Assembly (NCBI GenBank): GCA_041487355.1 | Contig: JBGPND010000013.1 | Coordinates: 1 to 51,491, forward strand | Direction of reading: 5' to 3' | Source of the DNA: JAMXLO01 sp041487355 | Lineage (GTDB): Bacteria > Pseudomonadota > Alphaproteobacteria > Acetobacterales > Acetobacteraceae | DNA length: 51,491 nt | In this document: piece by piece, positions 41,155 through 49,099 of the stretch | Position numbering within the stretch: the stretch's first letter is position 1 | Layout of the letters: every line of letters begins with the position of its first letter | Made by a program: the position numbers and the translations under genes | The notes under the pieces: model-generated | What the model was told of the DNA's origin: nothing | The model's input: only the letters and a program-made list of their open reading frames with translations | Database searches by the model: none

Positions 41155-42024
41155 TCAGAACACGCCGTAATAGCCGCTCTTCAGAATGCGCAGCCGGTCG
41201 CCGTCCACCCGGTAATCGAATCCGACATCGAACAGCAGGTGATCCAGATTGTGCCGGTTGTCTCGGACGAACTCGATGATCGGGACAGGATAGCGCAACT
41301 GGACCAGGAACCAGAGAAGCTGGCCGACATCGACCCCAGAGAAGTAGATGCAGTCATGTGTCTGCTTGTTCGCGACACAGATGGTCCTGCAGTTCCGCAA
41401 TTCAGGCACGACAACCGTGTCGACCGGCATCTGTGTATCGTCGAAATAGGCGGAGCTGGTCACCTTTTTCGCCACGTCGGCGAGCTGGCTTCCGGCATCG
41501 AAGAAAAAGTAGAAGTTCTCCAACGTCTTGCCCTGCGCCCGCAGCGCATAGGCGATGCCGGACGACACTGTGCTGCCGGGGTTGCCGATATACATGTGCA
41601 CGACGTCCAGCGCGCGCCGCGCGGACGCCAGGTCGTCATTCAGATCGAGCGAGAACATGAAGTAGGGCAGATTCTCGTTCGGCTCGATGTCGCTCGGCAT
41701 GTAGCGCCGGATTGCTGCCAGCACCCGAGAGATGGAGACCTCCCGCTGCCGGCGCCGGTAATCATAGAAATAGAACTCCCACCCGAGTCGGTCACCCAGC
41801 AGCTTCACCCCGTAGACTGTGCGGAATGGGCCAATCCCGTCCCGGATGGCTTCCACGATCTCGAATGCGCGGGGATCGATGCTGGCATGGTCGAACGATT
41901 GAAACAGCAGGTTGACGGAGCGGAACTTGTCCTCGGTCGGCGCAGCAGGCTGGTAGTCCCACAGGCAATAGTTGAGCGACGGGTCCTGGCTGGTCGAATA
42001 CTCAAACCGCTCGCGGACGTTCAT
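41155..42024 (-). CDS. Protein of unknown function, last gene of the radical-SAM/DUF3467 unit
   Basis: 289 residues from ATG 42024; a GTG at 42045 would add seven residues. No known motif is recognised. The protein is rich in aromatic residues and predicted strands (GWEFYFYDYRRRQREVSIS, LPYFMFSLDLND, TLENFYFFFDA) and has no signal peptide or membrane segment. Its C-terminus, LDHLLFDVGFDYRVDGDR then SGYYGVF, resembles the end of the preceding gene product (GHLAGGVHRNGKDFFNVYYGVIG), and both carry a G-N/D-PGS turn mid-protein. They may therefore share a fold. It begins 37 bp after that gene and is probably the last gene of the unit before the gap to the giant gene. Confidence 0.75.
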   Translation of the reverse strand: MNVRERFEYSTSQDPSLNYCLWDYQPAAPTEDKFRSVNLLFQSFDHASIDPRAFEIVEAIRDGIGPFRTVYGVKLLGDRLGWEFYFYDYRRRQREVSISRVLAAIRRYMPSDIEPNENLPYFMFSLDLNDDLASARRALDVVHMYIGNPGSTVSSGIAYALRAQGKTLENFYFFFDAGSQLADVAKKVTSSAYFDDTQMPVDTVVVPELRNCRTICVANKQTHDCIYFSGVDVGQLLWFLVQLRYPVPIIEFVRDNRHNLDHLLFDVGFDYRVDGDRLRILKSGYYGVF

Positions 42025-42060
42025 CGCACCAACCGCTGACTGCACATGCCGCGAACCACG

Positions 42061-43188
42061 TCAGCGCAACTCTCTGTTGAAATGCGGCAAGCCGATCACG
42101 CCATAATAGACGTTGAAAAAATCCTTGCCGTTTCGGTGCACGCCACCGGCGAGGTGGCCCAGCGCCATAGCCTTGATCTGATCGTACAACGCCTGAAACT
42201 GCCCAGGCCGGATCGCGAAATGCTCACGCATCCGGTGCAGCAGAGGCTGGATATCCTTTACCTGCAGCTTTGCGTTGTAGACATTCAGATCGAACGAGCG
42301 GCGCGCGTTCTCCGCCTCCTCCACCTCGAGATATTGCAGATTCTCCGTCGGTTCGCGTTCCGCGGCCAGTTGCAGCATCGCCCTGGCGATGTCGAACGAT
42401 GCCGACTGGCCGCCGCGATACACGTGGGCCAGCCTTTCCTGGATCTCGGGCGCGGACAGCCCGGGGTACCAAAAATACTTTGTCGTCACCGCGGCGTCGC
42501 CGAGCAGATCCCATTTGAACGCGAGATGCAGCAGAACCGGCTTGCCGACCGCCCTCGCCTTCTGCGCTTCCTCTCCCGGCACGGCACGTTCCAGATAGAG
42601 CTTGCAGATGATGCTGCCCGGGTCGCCCTCGAAGCCAAAGTGCAGGCAGTTTGCCATCTCGAAGTTCGCCTCCGCCGCCGCGCGCAGCGTCGCCGGCATG
42701 GCCAGCCGGTCACAGACCTCGAGCGCCCGTTCCCGAGCCGTGCCGGGAACGTCGCATGTGTTGACGGTCAGCAAGAACCGGTTCGCCTGGACGCCGAGCT
42801 CACTCAACCTGAACGACCGTTCGTACTGGTGCGGGACATCCCAGTGGCCGACGAGGCGCAGGAGCTGCGCCGCCCGCTCGCCCGATTGATCAGGCGGCGG
42901 CCGCTGCGAAACCTGTCCAGGGCGTGCGGCGGTCGCGGCGTCGGCCGGCGCGAGGGCTTTCGCCTGGGCAGCACGCATTGCGCCGGCGTGCGGCCTCAGG
43001 GATTCTTCCAGCCAGACCAGCAGGCGCCGGCCGGTTTCGAGCGGCAGGACCACGCGGTCTGTCACCGAGACAGATGTCTGCCCAAGAAGTGCCTGGACAC
43101 CTTCCAGCCTGCCGAATTCGATCACCACCTCGCCGGTTTCGAGCGACAGCTTGAAGGCGTCCGCGGTAACCACATCCGTCGTATCCAT
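42061..43188 (-). CDS. Unknown protein with DUF3467-like N-terminal domain
   Basis: 375 residues. The ATG at 43188 directly follows the TGA of the radical SAM gene, with GGAG six bases before it. Residues ~10-66 (SLETGEVVIEFGRLEG, then DRVVLPLETGRRLLVWLEESL) align with the small DUF3467-like protein encoded at 45288-45578. A Pro/Ala-rich linker follows at ~68-102. The remaining ~270 residues form an unrecognised domain with HFGFEGDPGSIICKLYLE near the middle and VYYGVIG at the end. The KLYLE strand faintly recalls prenyltransferase-type beta barrels, but this is too weak to name. It is very likely co-translated with the radical SAM enzyme and so may be a partner or substrate handler. Confidence 0.75.
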   Translation of the reverse strand: MDTTDVVTADAFKLSLETGEVVIEFGRLEGVQALLGQTSVSVTDRVVLPLETGRRLLVWLEESLRPHAGAMRAAQAKALAPADAATAARPGQVSQRPPPDQSGERAAQLLRLVGHWDVPHQYERSFRLSELGVQANRFLLTVNTCDVPGTARERALEVCDRLAMPATLRAAAEANFEMANCLHFGFEGDPGSIICKLYLERAVPGEEAQKARAVGKPVLLHLAFKWDLLGDAAVTTKYFWYPGLSAPEIQERLAHVYRGGQSASFDIARAMLQLAAEREPTENLQYLEVEEAENARRSFDLNVYNAKLQVKDIQPLLHRMREHFAIRPGQFQALYDQIKAMALGHLAGGVHRNGKDFFNVYYGVIGLPHFNRELR

Positions 43189-44106
43189 TCAGCTCTCCGC
43201 GGCGTAGGGCACGAGGACATCGCTGTGCCAACCGTATTTGTTCACGTAGGCGGTGTTCAGCCCGAGACAGCGCTGCGATGCGCAATAGCTGCGGTGCACA
43301 CACTGATGAAACCCATTCCGCATGAATTCAGGCCAGAACTCGGGATCGATGATGAGCTGCGGCTGGTCGTTGTCGAGCACATCATGATCGTCGCCCAGCA
43401 GGCATTCGGGGAAGTTCTTCACCTCGACGGCGCGTCCGAGCGCGCGCGCCGCACCGACGGCCTGGCGAATGAATGGCAAGGCCTCGATATGCGAGACGAT
43501 CAGGCCCTTGTCGTCGGTCTCGCGCATCGGCCAATAGGTCCAGAACTCCATCTGCACCAGCCGCCGCAGATGCCGGAGACGCTCGACCACCGCCGGGAGC
43601 TGGCGATAGCTGTGGCGGGTGATGACGGTGTTCGTCAGTGCCCTCACGTTCGGGAACCGGTCGAGATTCTCCAGACCGCGCACGGTCCGCGCGAATGATC
43701 CCGGAACGCCCGTGATCATGTCATGGGTTGCCGCGTCCGCCGCGGTCACGCTGACGAAGTACTCGTCCACGCCAGCCTCGACCAGTTCGCGACAGTATTC
43801 CTCCTCGGCCAGACGCATGCCGTGGGTCTGGATGCGCACATGCTCGAAGCCGTTGGCACGCGCAGCGCGCGCAAGGTCCGGCAGGTCGCGGCGCAGCGTC
43901 ACCTCGGACCCCGTGAGTGTCAGCCCCTTCCACTTCCGGGTTCGCGTATTCTGGCTCAGGATCTGGGAAAGCTGGTCGTCGGATTCCGGCCGAAGCCAGT
44001 CCATCGTCCCCTCGATCATGCAATGCGTGCACTTCAAGTTGCACTTGAAATGCACGGTGACTTCGACATAGTCACCCGACGCGAACAGCTTGGCCGCCTC
44101 AGCCAT
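43189..44106 (-). CDS. Radical SAM protein with SPASM/twitch-like C-terminal cysteines
   Basis: 305 residues from ATG 44106. The CxxxCxxC motif is at Cys22, Cys26 and Cys29 (HFKCNLKCTHC), right at the N-terminus, as in SPASM-type peptide-modifying and related enzymes. TLTGSEVTLRRDLPDL holds the position of the usual GGEP SAM-amino-group motif, here as TGSE. The C-terminal region has further cysteines (ECLLGDD, then FHQCVHRSYCASQRCLGL) that could bind an auxiliary Fe-S cluster. The gene is between a methyltransferase and a DUF3467-like hybrid, suggesting modification of a peptide, a protein or a bound small molecule. The substrate is unknown and no short precursor peptide was found nearby. Confidence 0.85.
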   Translation of the reverse strand: MAEAAKLFASGDYVEVTVHFKCNLKCTHCMIEGTMDWLRPESDDQLSQILSQNTRTRKWKGLTLTGSEVTLRRDLPDLARAARANGFEHVRIQTHGMRLAEEEYCRELVEAGVDEYFVSVTAADAATHDMITGVPGSFARTVRGLENLDRFPNVRALTNTVITRHSYRQLPAVVERLRHLRRLVQMEFWTYWPMRETDDKGLIVSHIEALPFIRQAVGAARALGRAVEVKNFPECLLGDDHDVLDNDQPQLIIDPEFWPEFMRNGFHQCVHRSYCASQRCLGLNTAYVNKYGWHSDVLVPYAAES

Positions 44107-44187
44107 TCCGGGTCACAGTCTTAAGGACCGGGTCAGTGTCCTCCCGGACCAATCGCTGCGTCAAGCACAATGGGCTGACGGGGCAGG

Positions 44188-45264
44188 TCACACCGGCGGC
44201 TTTCGTCCGGTGACGACGTAGAACGGCGAATCGAGCTTGATCTCCCGGCACCGCACGTCGAGAAAGCCGAGCGCGTTCAACTGCTCCATATAGTCGTTCG
44301 GCGGACGGTAGGAGCGGAAGAACAGCAGCGTCGGCACAATCGACATGGGTGGCACCGCATCGCGCACCTGCAATGGTCCGCGCTCATAGATCAGCAGCGT
44401 GCCACCCGGATCCAGCGACCGCGCGGCCTTGTCGATGAACTGCCTGGCGTCCTGCGGCGGCCAGTCGTGCAGCATCGACTTGAACGTGATCAGGTCATGA
44501 CCCAGAGGGATCTGATCGCGGCGGATGTCGGCCTTGACGTAGGAAATCCGCGCACGCTCGGGCTCGATCAGGACGCGCTCCATCCCCACATCGCAGACCA
44601 ACGGAAGATCGAGAACCGTGCCGCGCAGGCCAGCGTGCTGCCTGCACAGCCGCAGGACGAACTCGCCGCTGTTGCCGCCGACATCCAACATGCGGCGATA
44701 CGGGCTGAAATCGTGCAGCAACATGCAGGGGCCGGCCTCGTAGCGCGTCAGCGTCGAGGTGATCCGCACCCATGCTCGCGTCAGCTTGTAGTTCTCGATG
44801 GTCGGGTTCAGAGCCCGGCGATAATCGAACAGCTGGAACAGCCGCGTGTTCTCCATGAAGCCGCTGCCGCCGCGAACCAGCGCCGTGAACATGTCGGCGA
44901 AATCGTTCATCGTGAAGCCGATGAAATCCAGCTTGGTTTCCAGCAGATCGCGATACCCGAGCGCGGTCTGGAACCGGCGCGTCAGCCGGACATCGCCGCG
45001 GTTCTCCTCGACGACGCGATTAGCGGTCAGCAGATCGAGCAGGAAACGCATGCCCTGCTGATCCGTCCCCAGCATCCTGCCCAGGGCCTCGACCGCACCG
45101 GTGCGATGATCGACCAGACGGTCGATCAAGCCCAGCTCAAAGGCGGTCCTGAGCGCGCGCGCGTCGACCAGCGTCCGCAGGAACTCGTCGACAACCAGGT
45201 ATTCAAGCGCGCGCGGGCCTGCGGCGTGTCGCGGATCAGAGCCGATGGCGGTGGGAGTCTGCAT
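44188..45264 (-). CDS. SAM-dependent methyltransferase, O-methyltransferase family 2-like
   Basis: 358 residues from ATG 45264, with AGGG ~6 bp upstream. The N-terminal ~110 residues look like the dimerisation winged helix of plant/actinobacterial O-methyltransferases (ALRTAFELGLIDRLVDH, then LLDLLTANRVVEE). The catalytic half has motif I MLDVGGNSGEF (192-202), DLPLV (219-223), a motif IV-V region with SMLHDWPPQDA (263-273) that holds the usual catalytic histidine, and SLDPGGTLLIYE. It probably transfers a methyl group to a hydroxyl or similar group of a small molecule or a modified residue. It lies 23 bp after the DUF3467-like gene and 81 bp before the radical SAM gene. Confidence 0.85.
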   Translation of the reverse strand: MQTPTAIGSDPRHAAGPRALEYLVVDEFLRTLVDARALRTAFELGLIDRLVDHRTGAVEALGRMLGTDQQGMRFLLDLLTANRVVEENRGDVRLTRRFQTALGYRDLLETKLDFIGFTMNDFADMFTALVRGGSGFMENTRLFQLFDYRRALNPTIENYKLTRAWVRITSTLTRYEAGPCMLLHDFSPYRRMLDVGGNSGEFVLRLCRQHAGLRGTVLDLPLVCDVGMERVLIEPERARISYVKADIRRDQIPLGHDLITFKSMLHDWPPQDARQFIDKAARSLDPGGTLLIYERGPLQVRDAVPPMSIVPTLLFFRSYRPPNDYMEQLNALGFLDVRCREIKLDSPFYVVTGRKPPV

Positions 45265-45287
45265 GGAAGCCCTGATCCATTCGTGAC

Positions 45288-45578
45288 TTATTTCGGCCGG
45301 TTCGTCTTGGCGTCTTCCTCCGCGAACAGATTGCCGAGCATGTCGTGCAGATGCTTCGCCGTGAGCGGACGCAGTCCGATGCGTTGCAGCAATTCCACGC
45401 CGATGTCGCCGCCGGGAAGGTCGGCACCCCGTTTCGCGCCGAAGCTCAGGACGACCTCATCGGCTCCGGCGATGGCATTCGCGACATCGCTGGAGTGGCT
45501 GCGCATGCCAGAAGTGTCCCATCGAAGGCCACCCGCCTGCCCTGCCTGTGGCTCCTGCTGTTCGGGCCGCTGTTCCAT
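45288..45578 (-). CDS. Small DUF3467-like protein
   Basis: 96 residues from ATG 45578, chosen because GGAG lies six bases upstream; the frame is open further up but without a ribosome site. The core, SDVANAIAGADEVVLSFGAK then GVELLQRIGLRPLTAKHLHD and MLGNLFAEED, matches the general shape of DUF3467 proteins: an EVVLxFG strand, an arginine-bearing strand and a helix with xAKxLHxxL. The family function is unknown. A similar domain starts the gene at 42061-43188, so two copies occur in this locus. It is the first gene of the tight block leading to the methyltransferase and radical SAM enzyme. Confidence 0.78.
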   Translation of the reverse strand: MEQRPEQQEPQAGQAGGLRWDTSGMRSHSSDVANAIAGADEVVLSFGAKRGADLPGGDIGVELLQRIGLRPLTAKHLHDMLGNLFAEEDAKTNRPK

Positions 45579-45689
45579 TCGCCTCTCCATAACACACAAC
45601 GGCGACCGGATGTGTCGAACTGCCGCTGCAACGGGCTGTTCCGACCGCCCTCGAATTGTGGCGCAGTCCTGACGTAACAAGCGCCTGTC

Positions 45690-46523
45690 TCACTCTCCCG
45701 CTCCCGGGTCGAGCAGACGGACCGAACAGCGGATGCCGGCCGGGATCGCATTGTCCGGGTTTGGCAGCACCAGACGGACGCGAAACGTGTCGCTCGCCGC
45801 GTCGATGACCGCATCGATGGCATCGACCCGCGCCGGATAGGTCGCATCGACCGGTGTCTTGAGGCGCACCTCGCCGATCGTGCCGACCTTGACGGACCGA
45901 TACCGGTCCGCCGGTACGATCATTTCCACGTACAGCGGATCCACCTGGGCGATCGTCATGATCGGCGTCTGCTCGTAGATGAACTCGCCGGGATACAGCT
46001 TGATATCGGTGACCACGCCATTCATCGGGCTGCGCAGGAACTTGAGCCGCAATTGCGCTTCCGACCGCGCCGCTTCGAGCTTCGCGGTACTCATGTCGGT
46101 CTCCGCCTTGCGGATCGCGATGCGATCCTGTTCGATCTTGGTGATGTACTCGTCGATGTCGTTGGCCTTCGAAAACATGTTTCACGCGAGCTGCTGCCGC
46201 CGCGCGAGTTCGCGCTTATTCCACTGAAGATCGGTCTGCGCGGCCTCGACCAGTGTGGTATTCGCCGCACGGAACTGATCCAGCGCGACCTGCGCCTCCT
46301 CCACCGTGGTATCGAGCTTCGCCAGCAACTGGCCCTCTTTCACCGGAACGGCGCGATCGACGAACACTCCAGCCAGGACGCCAAAGACGGGACTGCCGAG
46401 CTGGACCTGCTGCTTCGGCTTGACGAGACAGGCGGCCACGTCAGCGACGATGCCGCCTTCCTCGGCTTCCGCCATGGGCGCGCGGAATATCGCGACGATG
46501 CCGATCGCGCAGCAGATCGCCAT
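45690..46523 (-). pseudogene. HlyD-family periplasmic adaptor, interrupted by an in-frame TGA
   Basis: Two halves of one adaptor lie in the same frame, separated only by TGA at 46182-46184. The first half (start ATG 46523) has a signal-peptide-like MAICCAIGIVAIFRAPMAEA, then CLVKPKQQVQLGSPVFGVL, VKEGQLLAKLDTT and a coiled-coil that stops at ELARRQQLA. The frame resumes with SKANDIDEYITKIEQD, SPMNGVVTDIKLYPGEFI and a beta-barrel part with PADRYRSVKVG, ending at 45690. An ATG four bases past the TGA could restart translation of the second half. It is most simply a recent nonsense mutation or a sequencing error, since the rest is intact. If functional, it would be another export adaptor. No partner ABC or RND pump is seen here. 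Confidence 0.8.
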
Positions 46524-46848
46524 GGCGCAGGCCAGGCTGGCAGACCTATGCCAGGTCGGTTTCTTGATGATCCTTATCGCCGTTCTCTCACCGTCATGGC
46601 GGAACGTGTCCCGGCCAGCCGCCGCGGCGCTGGTGCGAGTACGGCCGGCCGGGACACACCCGGCCATGACAGATGAGCGGCAGGGGCGACAGGTCATCCC
46701 TGTTGGGACCTGGTATCGTTCATGCGAAGGCCATTCCGCTGAGCTGGCAAGGGATCCGAAAAGATGCCGGCCTGGACGATACCGCTCTGACACGTTCGCG
46801 GCCAGGACAATCAGGCGACCCCCTGCGTCGCTGGCCGGACACAGCGGA
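46524..46848. other. Gene-free stretch with long inverted repeat
   Basis: 325 bp between the unknown membrane protein gene and the broken adaptor. Its main content is the inverted repeat at 46593-46670. No gene with coding character was seen; the open frame that extends the adaptor upstream is GC-driven. It separates the AAA+/unknown pair from the following block. Confidence 0.6.
46593..46670. repeat. REP-like palindromic element
   Basis: Two-part inverted repeat: GTCATGGC (46593-46600) pairs with GCCATGAC (46663-46670), and GTGTCCCGGCC (46606-46616) pairs with GGCCGGGACAC (46647-46657). Symmetrical 5-nt internal loops and a 30-nt apex separate the arms. The GTCATGGC/GTCCCGGCC wording is like the dispersed intergenic palindromes common in alphaproteobacteria. 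It could also act as a transcription-attenuating hairpin. Confidence 0.7.
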
Positions 46849-47724
46849 TCAGGGCAGCCCGATCCGTGTCGCCTCGCCTTGCGCCAGCGTCCCGGTGAAG
46901 CCGCGACGCAGCACGTCATGCCAGGTCTTGCCCCAACGCCGCACCTTTTCGATGTGCGCCAGTGTCACCGGGTCGGCCTGCAGGGCAGCCTCGATCCATG
47001 GGCGGACCGGCTCGGTGCCGCCACTGGAATCGACGAACATGAACTCCACCAGGAGCCAGTTTCGCTTGTCGGCGAAGCGAAACACCGCGGAATCCATCCG
47101 CTCCGGCAAAGCCAGGTTCTGCTGGCGCAGCGCGCCGACCGCCGCCTGGCGCAGTGCGTCGTTCCATCGCGCCGGCGCAGTGGTGCCGCACACCCAGAAG
47201 TCCAGGCGGCCATGGTCCACCGCCGAGACGACACGCCGATAGTAAAAGGGTGGAATCTGCGGCTCGAGCGACGCGGCAAACCCAGCCTCCCGCGGCTCTG
47301 GCACCACCGAGCCGCTGATGACGGCGGCCGCCGCGATCCTGCCCCCGGCCGGTAGGCCCAGAAAGGCCGACGTGACCGGCAGGCCACTTGCCGAGTTGCC
47401 GCTGCTGACCGCGATGACGGTCCATCGCCCCATGGGCAGCGGCACGGACTGCACACCCAGCGGCACGCTGTTCGAATACGACTCGCCGACAGTCGGCATC
47501 CGGGCACCTGCCAGCGGCGCGCCTGGCTGTGCCGGCACCGGCACCGCGATCGGCGGCGCTGCCTGGGTCACCGCGGGCCGTTGAGGTGGCACGATGGGTG
47601 TCTCGCTCGTCCCTCCGAGCCAGCCGGGCGGATAGACGACGCTCAGCAACAGTCCGGCGCAGGCCATCATCAGCGACCATCGCCAGAGCGGCGCCCGGGT
47701 CCAAAGCCGGCCAAAGGCGCTCAT
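46849..47724 (-). CDS. Membrane-anchored protein of unknown function
   Basis: 291 residues from ATG 47724, six bases after the stop of the AAA+ gene. A single hydrophobic segment lies at ~15-31 (RWSLMMACAGLLLSVVYPP), then a Pro-rich linker (~43-72), then a globular domain facing the periplasm. Within it are GRWTVIAVSSGNS near 98-110 and PFYYRRVVSAVDHGRLDFWVCG, and LVEFMFVD near 226. I do not recognise the family. The tight spacing with the membrane-anchored AAA+ protein suggests that the two work together at the inner membrane. Confidence 0.75.
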   Translation of the reverse strand: MSAFGRLWTRAPLWRWSLMMACAGLLLSVVYPPGWLGGTSETPIVPPQRPAVTQAAPPIAVPVPAQPGAPLAGARMPTVGESYSNSVPLGVQSVPLPMGRWTVIAVSSGNSASGLPVTSAFLGLPAGGRIAAAAVISGSVVPEPREAGFAASLEPQIPPFYYRRVVSAVDHGRLDFWVCGTTAPARWNDALRQAAVGALRQQNLALPERMDSAVFRFADKRNWLLVEFMFVDSSGGTEPVRPWIEAALQADPVTLAHIEKVRRWGKTWHDVLRRGFTGTLAQGEATRIGLP

Positions 47725-47730
47725 GCGGTC

Positions 47731-48954
47731 TCAGTCGGCAATTTCCGCGACGACCCTGCCGCCATCGCTGACCAGCACCACCTTGGTTGCCTTCTTCTGC
47801 CTCGCGGCGATCAGGCTGTCGCTGATCGTCTCCTCGATCGCACGCGCAAGGTCGCGGGCGGACGCCGCGGCTCCCAGGCGTTCCTGCCGCTGCATCATGT
47901 CGAACAGGACGACAGGATCGATGCCCCCTTCGGCCACCTGCAACCCGTAATTCTCGATCATATTCTCGACCTCGAGCGCAGCCACCCGGGCGACGTCCAG
48001 CCCTGCCAGCGCGCGGAACACGAAAATCCGGTCGAGCCGGTTCAGCACCTCCGGCGCGAAGCCGGCCTGGCGGAGCACGATCAGGGACGCGCGGCGCATC
48101 TCATCGGGATCGCCGGCGTAGCGATTGACGACCTCGGTCAGTTCGTCCGTGGCGGCATTGGAGGTCAGCATGAAGATCGCGCGCGTCGTCGGTACCTGCT
48201 TGCCGTCGGATGCCTCGGTGACATAGCCGTCGTTCCAGGCGGTCAGGAACCGCTTGTGTACCTCCGGGTGCGCCTTCTCGATCTCATCGAGCAGCACGAC
48301 GGCGTCCGGGTTCTCCCGCAGGGCGGCGGTCAGCGCGCCATAGCTGTCAGACCCAACATAGCCCTTGGGCGCGCCGAACAACTGGCTGGCCGCGTGCGGC
48401 GTGGAGAACTGCGTCATGTCGAGGGCGAGCAGCCTGCGGTTCAACTCGACCGCAAGCCGTTTGGCCAGATACGTCTTGCCGGTTCCGGGCGGGCCGGCGA
48501 ACAGGAAGATGCCGACCGGCTTACCGCGCTGCGCCAATGCCAGCCGGCGCCTTATCTGCGCGGCCAGATCTTCGCACACCGCGTCCTGTCCGATAACCTT
48601 CGCGGTCAGGCTTGCCGCAAGGGCGCCGGAGTCGATCACCTCCGGCTTGTGGGCCCCGGCCATCATCGCTTCCAGGGCGGATCGGTTGGTCAACCGGCTC
48701 AGCACATCCATGATCAGTCCCCTCCGGAGTTCGGCTTCGTGCGGCACCGCCGCTTCGAACAGCAGCCCCGCCAGCGCAGCCAGCGAACCGGCACCAGCCA
48801 TGAGCATATACAACCAGGAGAACCGGGACAGCGCCTCGTTAAGCCCGGTCCGCGTCACGCCAAGCTGCAGCGCCAACTGGGCTGCCGCAACGAACAGGAA
48901 CAGCAGCAGGATCAGTGGAGACGCGCGCCCGATCGTGGCGAGAAGCTTCTGCAT
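47731..48954 (-). CDS. Membrane-anchored ClpB/ClpA-like AAA+ ATPase
   Basis: 407 residues from ATG 48954, with GAGG six bases upstream. Two membrane helices lie at ~12-32 and ~48-68. A single AAA+ module of the Clp type 2 (D2-like) class follows: Walker A GPPGTGKT (154-161), pore-loop region FGAPKGYVGSDSYG (193-206), Walker B VVLLDEIEKAHP (219-230), sensor 1 LTSNAAT (263-269), arginine finger region LNRLDRIFVF and sensor 2 ASARDLARAIE. The ClpB coiled-coil middle domain and N-domain are absent. Clp-family ATPases pull polypeptides or disassemble complexes; here it would act at the inner membrane, perhaps on the export or modification machinery nearby. It diverges from the Sel1 protein. Confidence 0.85.
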   Translation of the reverse strand: MQKLLATIGRASPLILLLFLFVAAAQLALQLGVTRTGLNEALSRFSWLYMLMAGAGSLAALAGLLFEAAVPHEAELRRGLIMDVLSRLTNRSALEAMMAGAHKPEVIDSGALAASLTAKVIGQDAVCEDLAAQIRRRLALAQRGKPVGIFLFAGPPGTGKTYLAKRLAVELNRRLLALDMTQFSTPHAASQLFGAPKGYVGSDSYGALTAALRENPDAVVLLDEIEKAHPEVHKRFLTAWNDGYVTEASDGKQVPTTRAIFMLTSNAATDELTEVVNRYAGDPDEMRRASLIVLRQAGFAPEVLNRLDRIFVFRALAGLDVARVAALEVENMIENYGLQVAEGGIDPVVLFDMMQRQERLGAAASARDLARAIEETISDSLIAARQKKATKVVLVSDGGRVVAEIAD

Positions 48955-49026
48955 CTATAGCCTCATGGCACCGGTTGGCCACCGAGAGCCGAATCGGTAT
49001 CGCGTGGCGCAGGTTGGCGACGGGCA

Positions 49027-49056
49027 TTGTATCGGTCGGTGCGTCGCTCGGATAAT
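49027..49056 (+). promoter_or_regulatory. Candidate promoter for the Sel1-repeat gene
   Basis: TTGTAT at 49027-49032 and GATAAT at 49051-49056 are separated by 18 bp, in the short space between the divergent AAA+ and Sel1 genes. The -10 is strong; the -35 is only half matched. The ATG at 49100 is 44 bp further on. Confidence 0.35.
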
Positions 49057-49099
49057 ATCGCTCCGAGTCACCTCCGGCCAGTGGTTCCTTTCGGTCTCC

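Noticed and set aside
44107..44187. Short precursor peptide gene next to the radical SAM enzyme
   Set aside because: No start, ribosome site and small open frame combine in this 81-bp gap; nothing resembles a leader-core peptide.
46524..46919. Extension of the broken adaptor upstream of 46523
   Set aside because: The extra frame covers the palindromic repeat and has no coding character; the signal-peptide-like segment starts at 46523.
48365..49099. Upstream extension of the Sel1-repeat gene
   Set aside because: It is antisense to the AAA+ gene, and the signal-peptide-like start at 49100 makes a complete protein.
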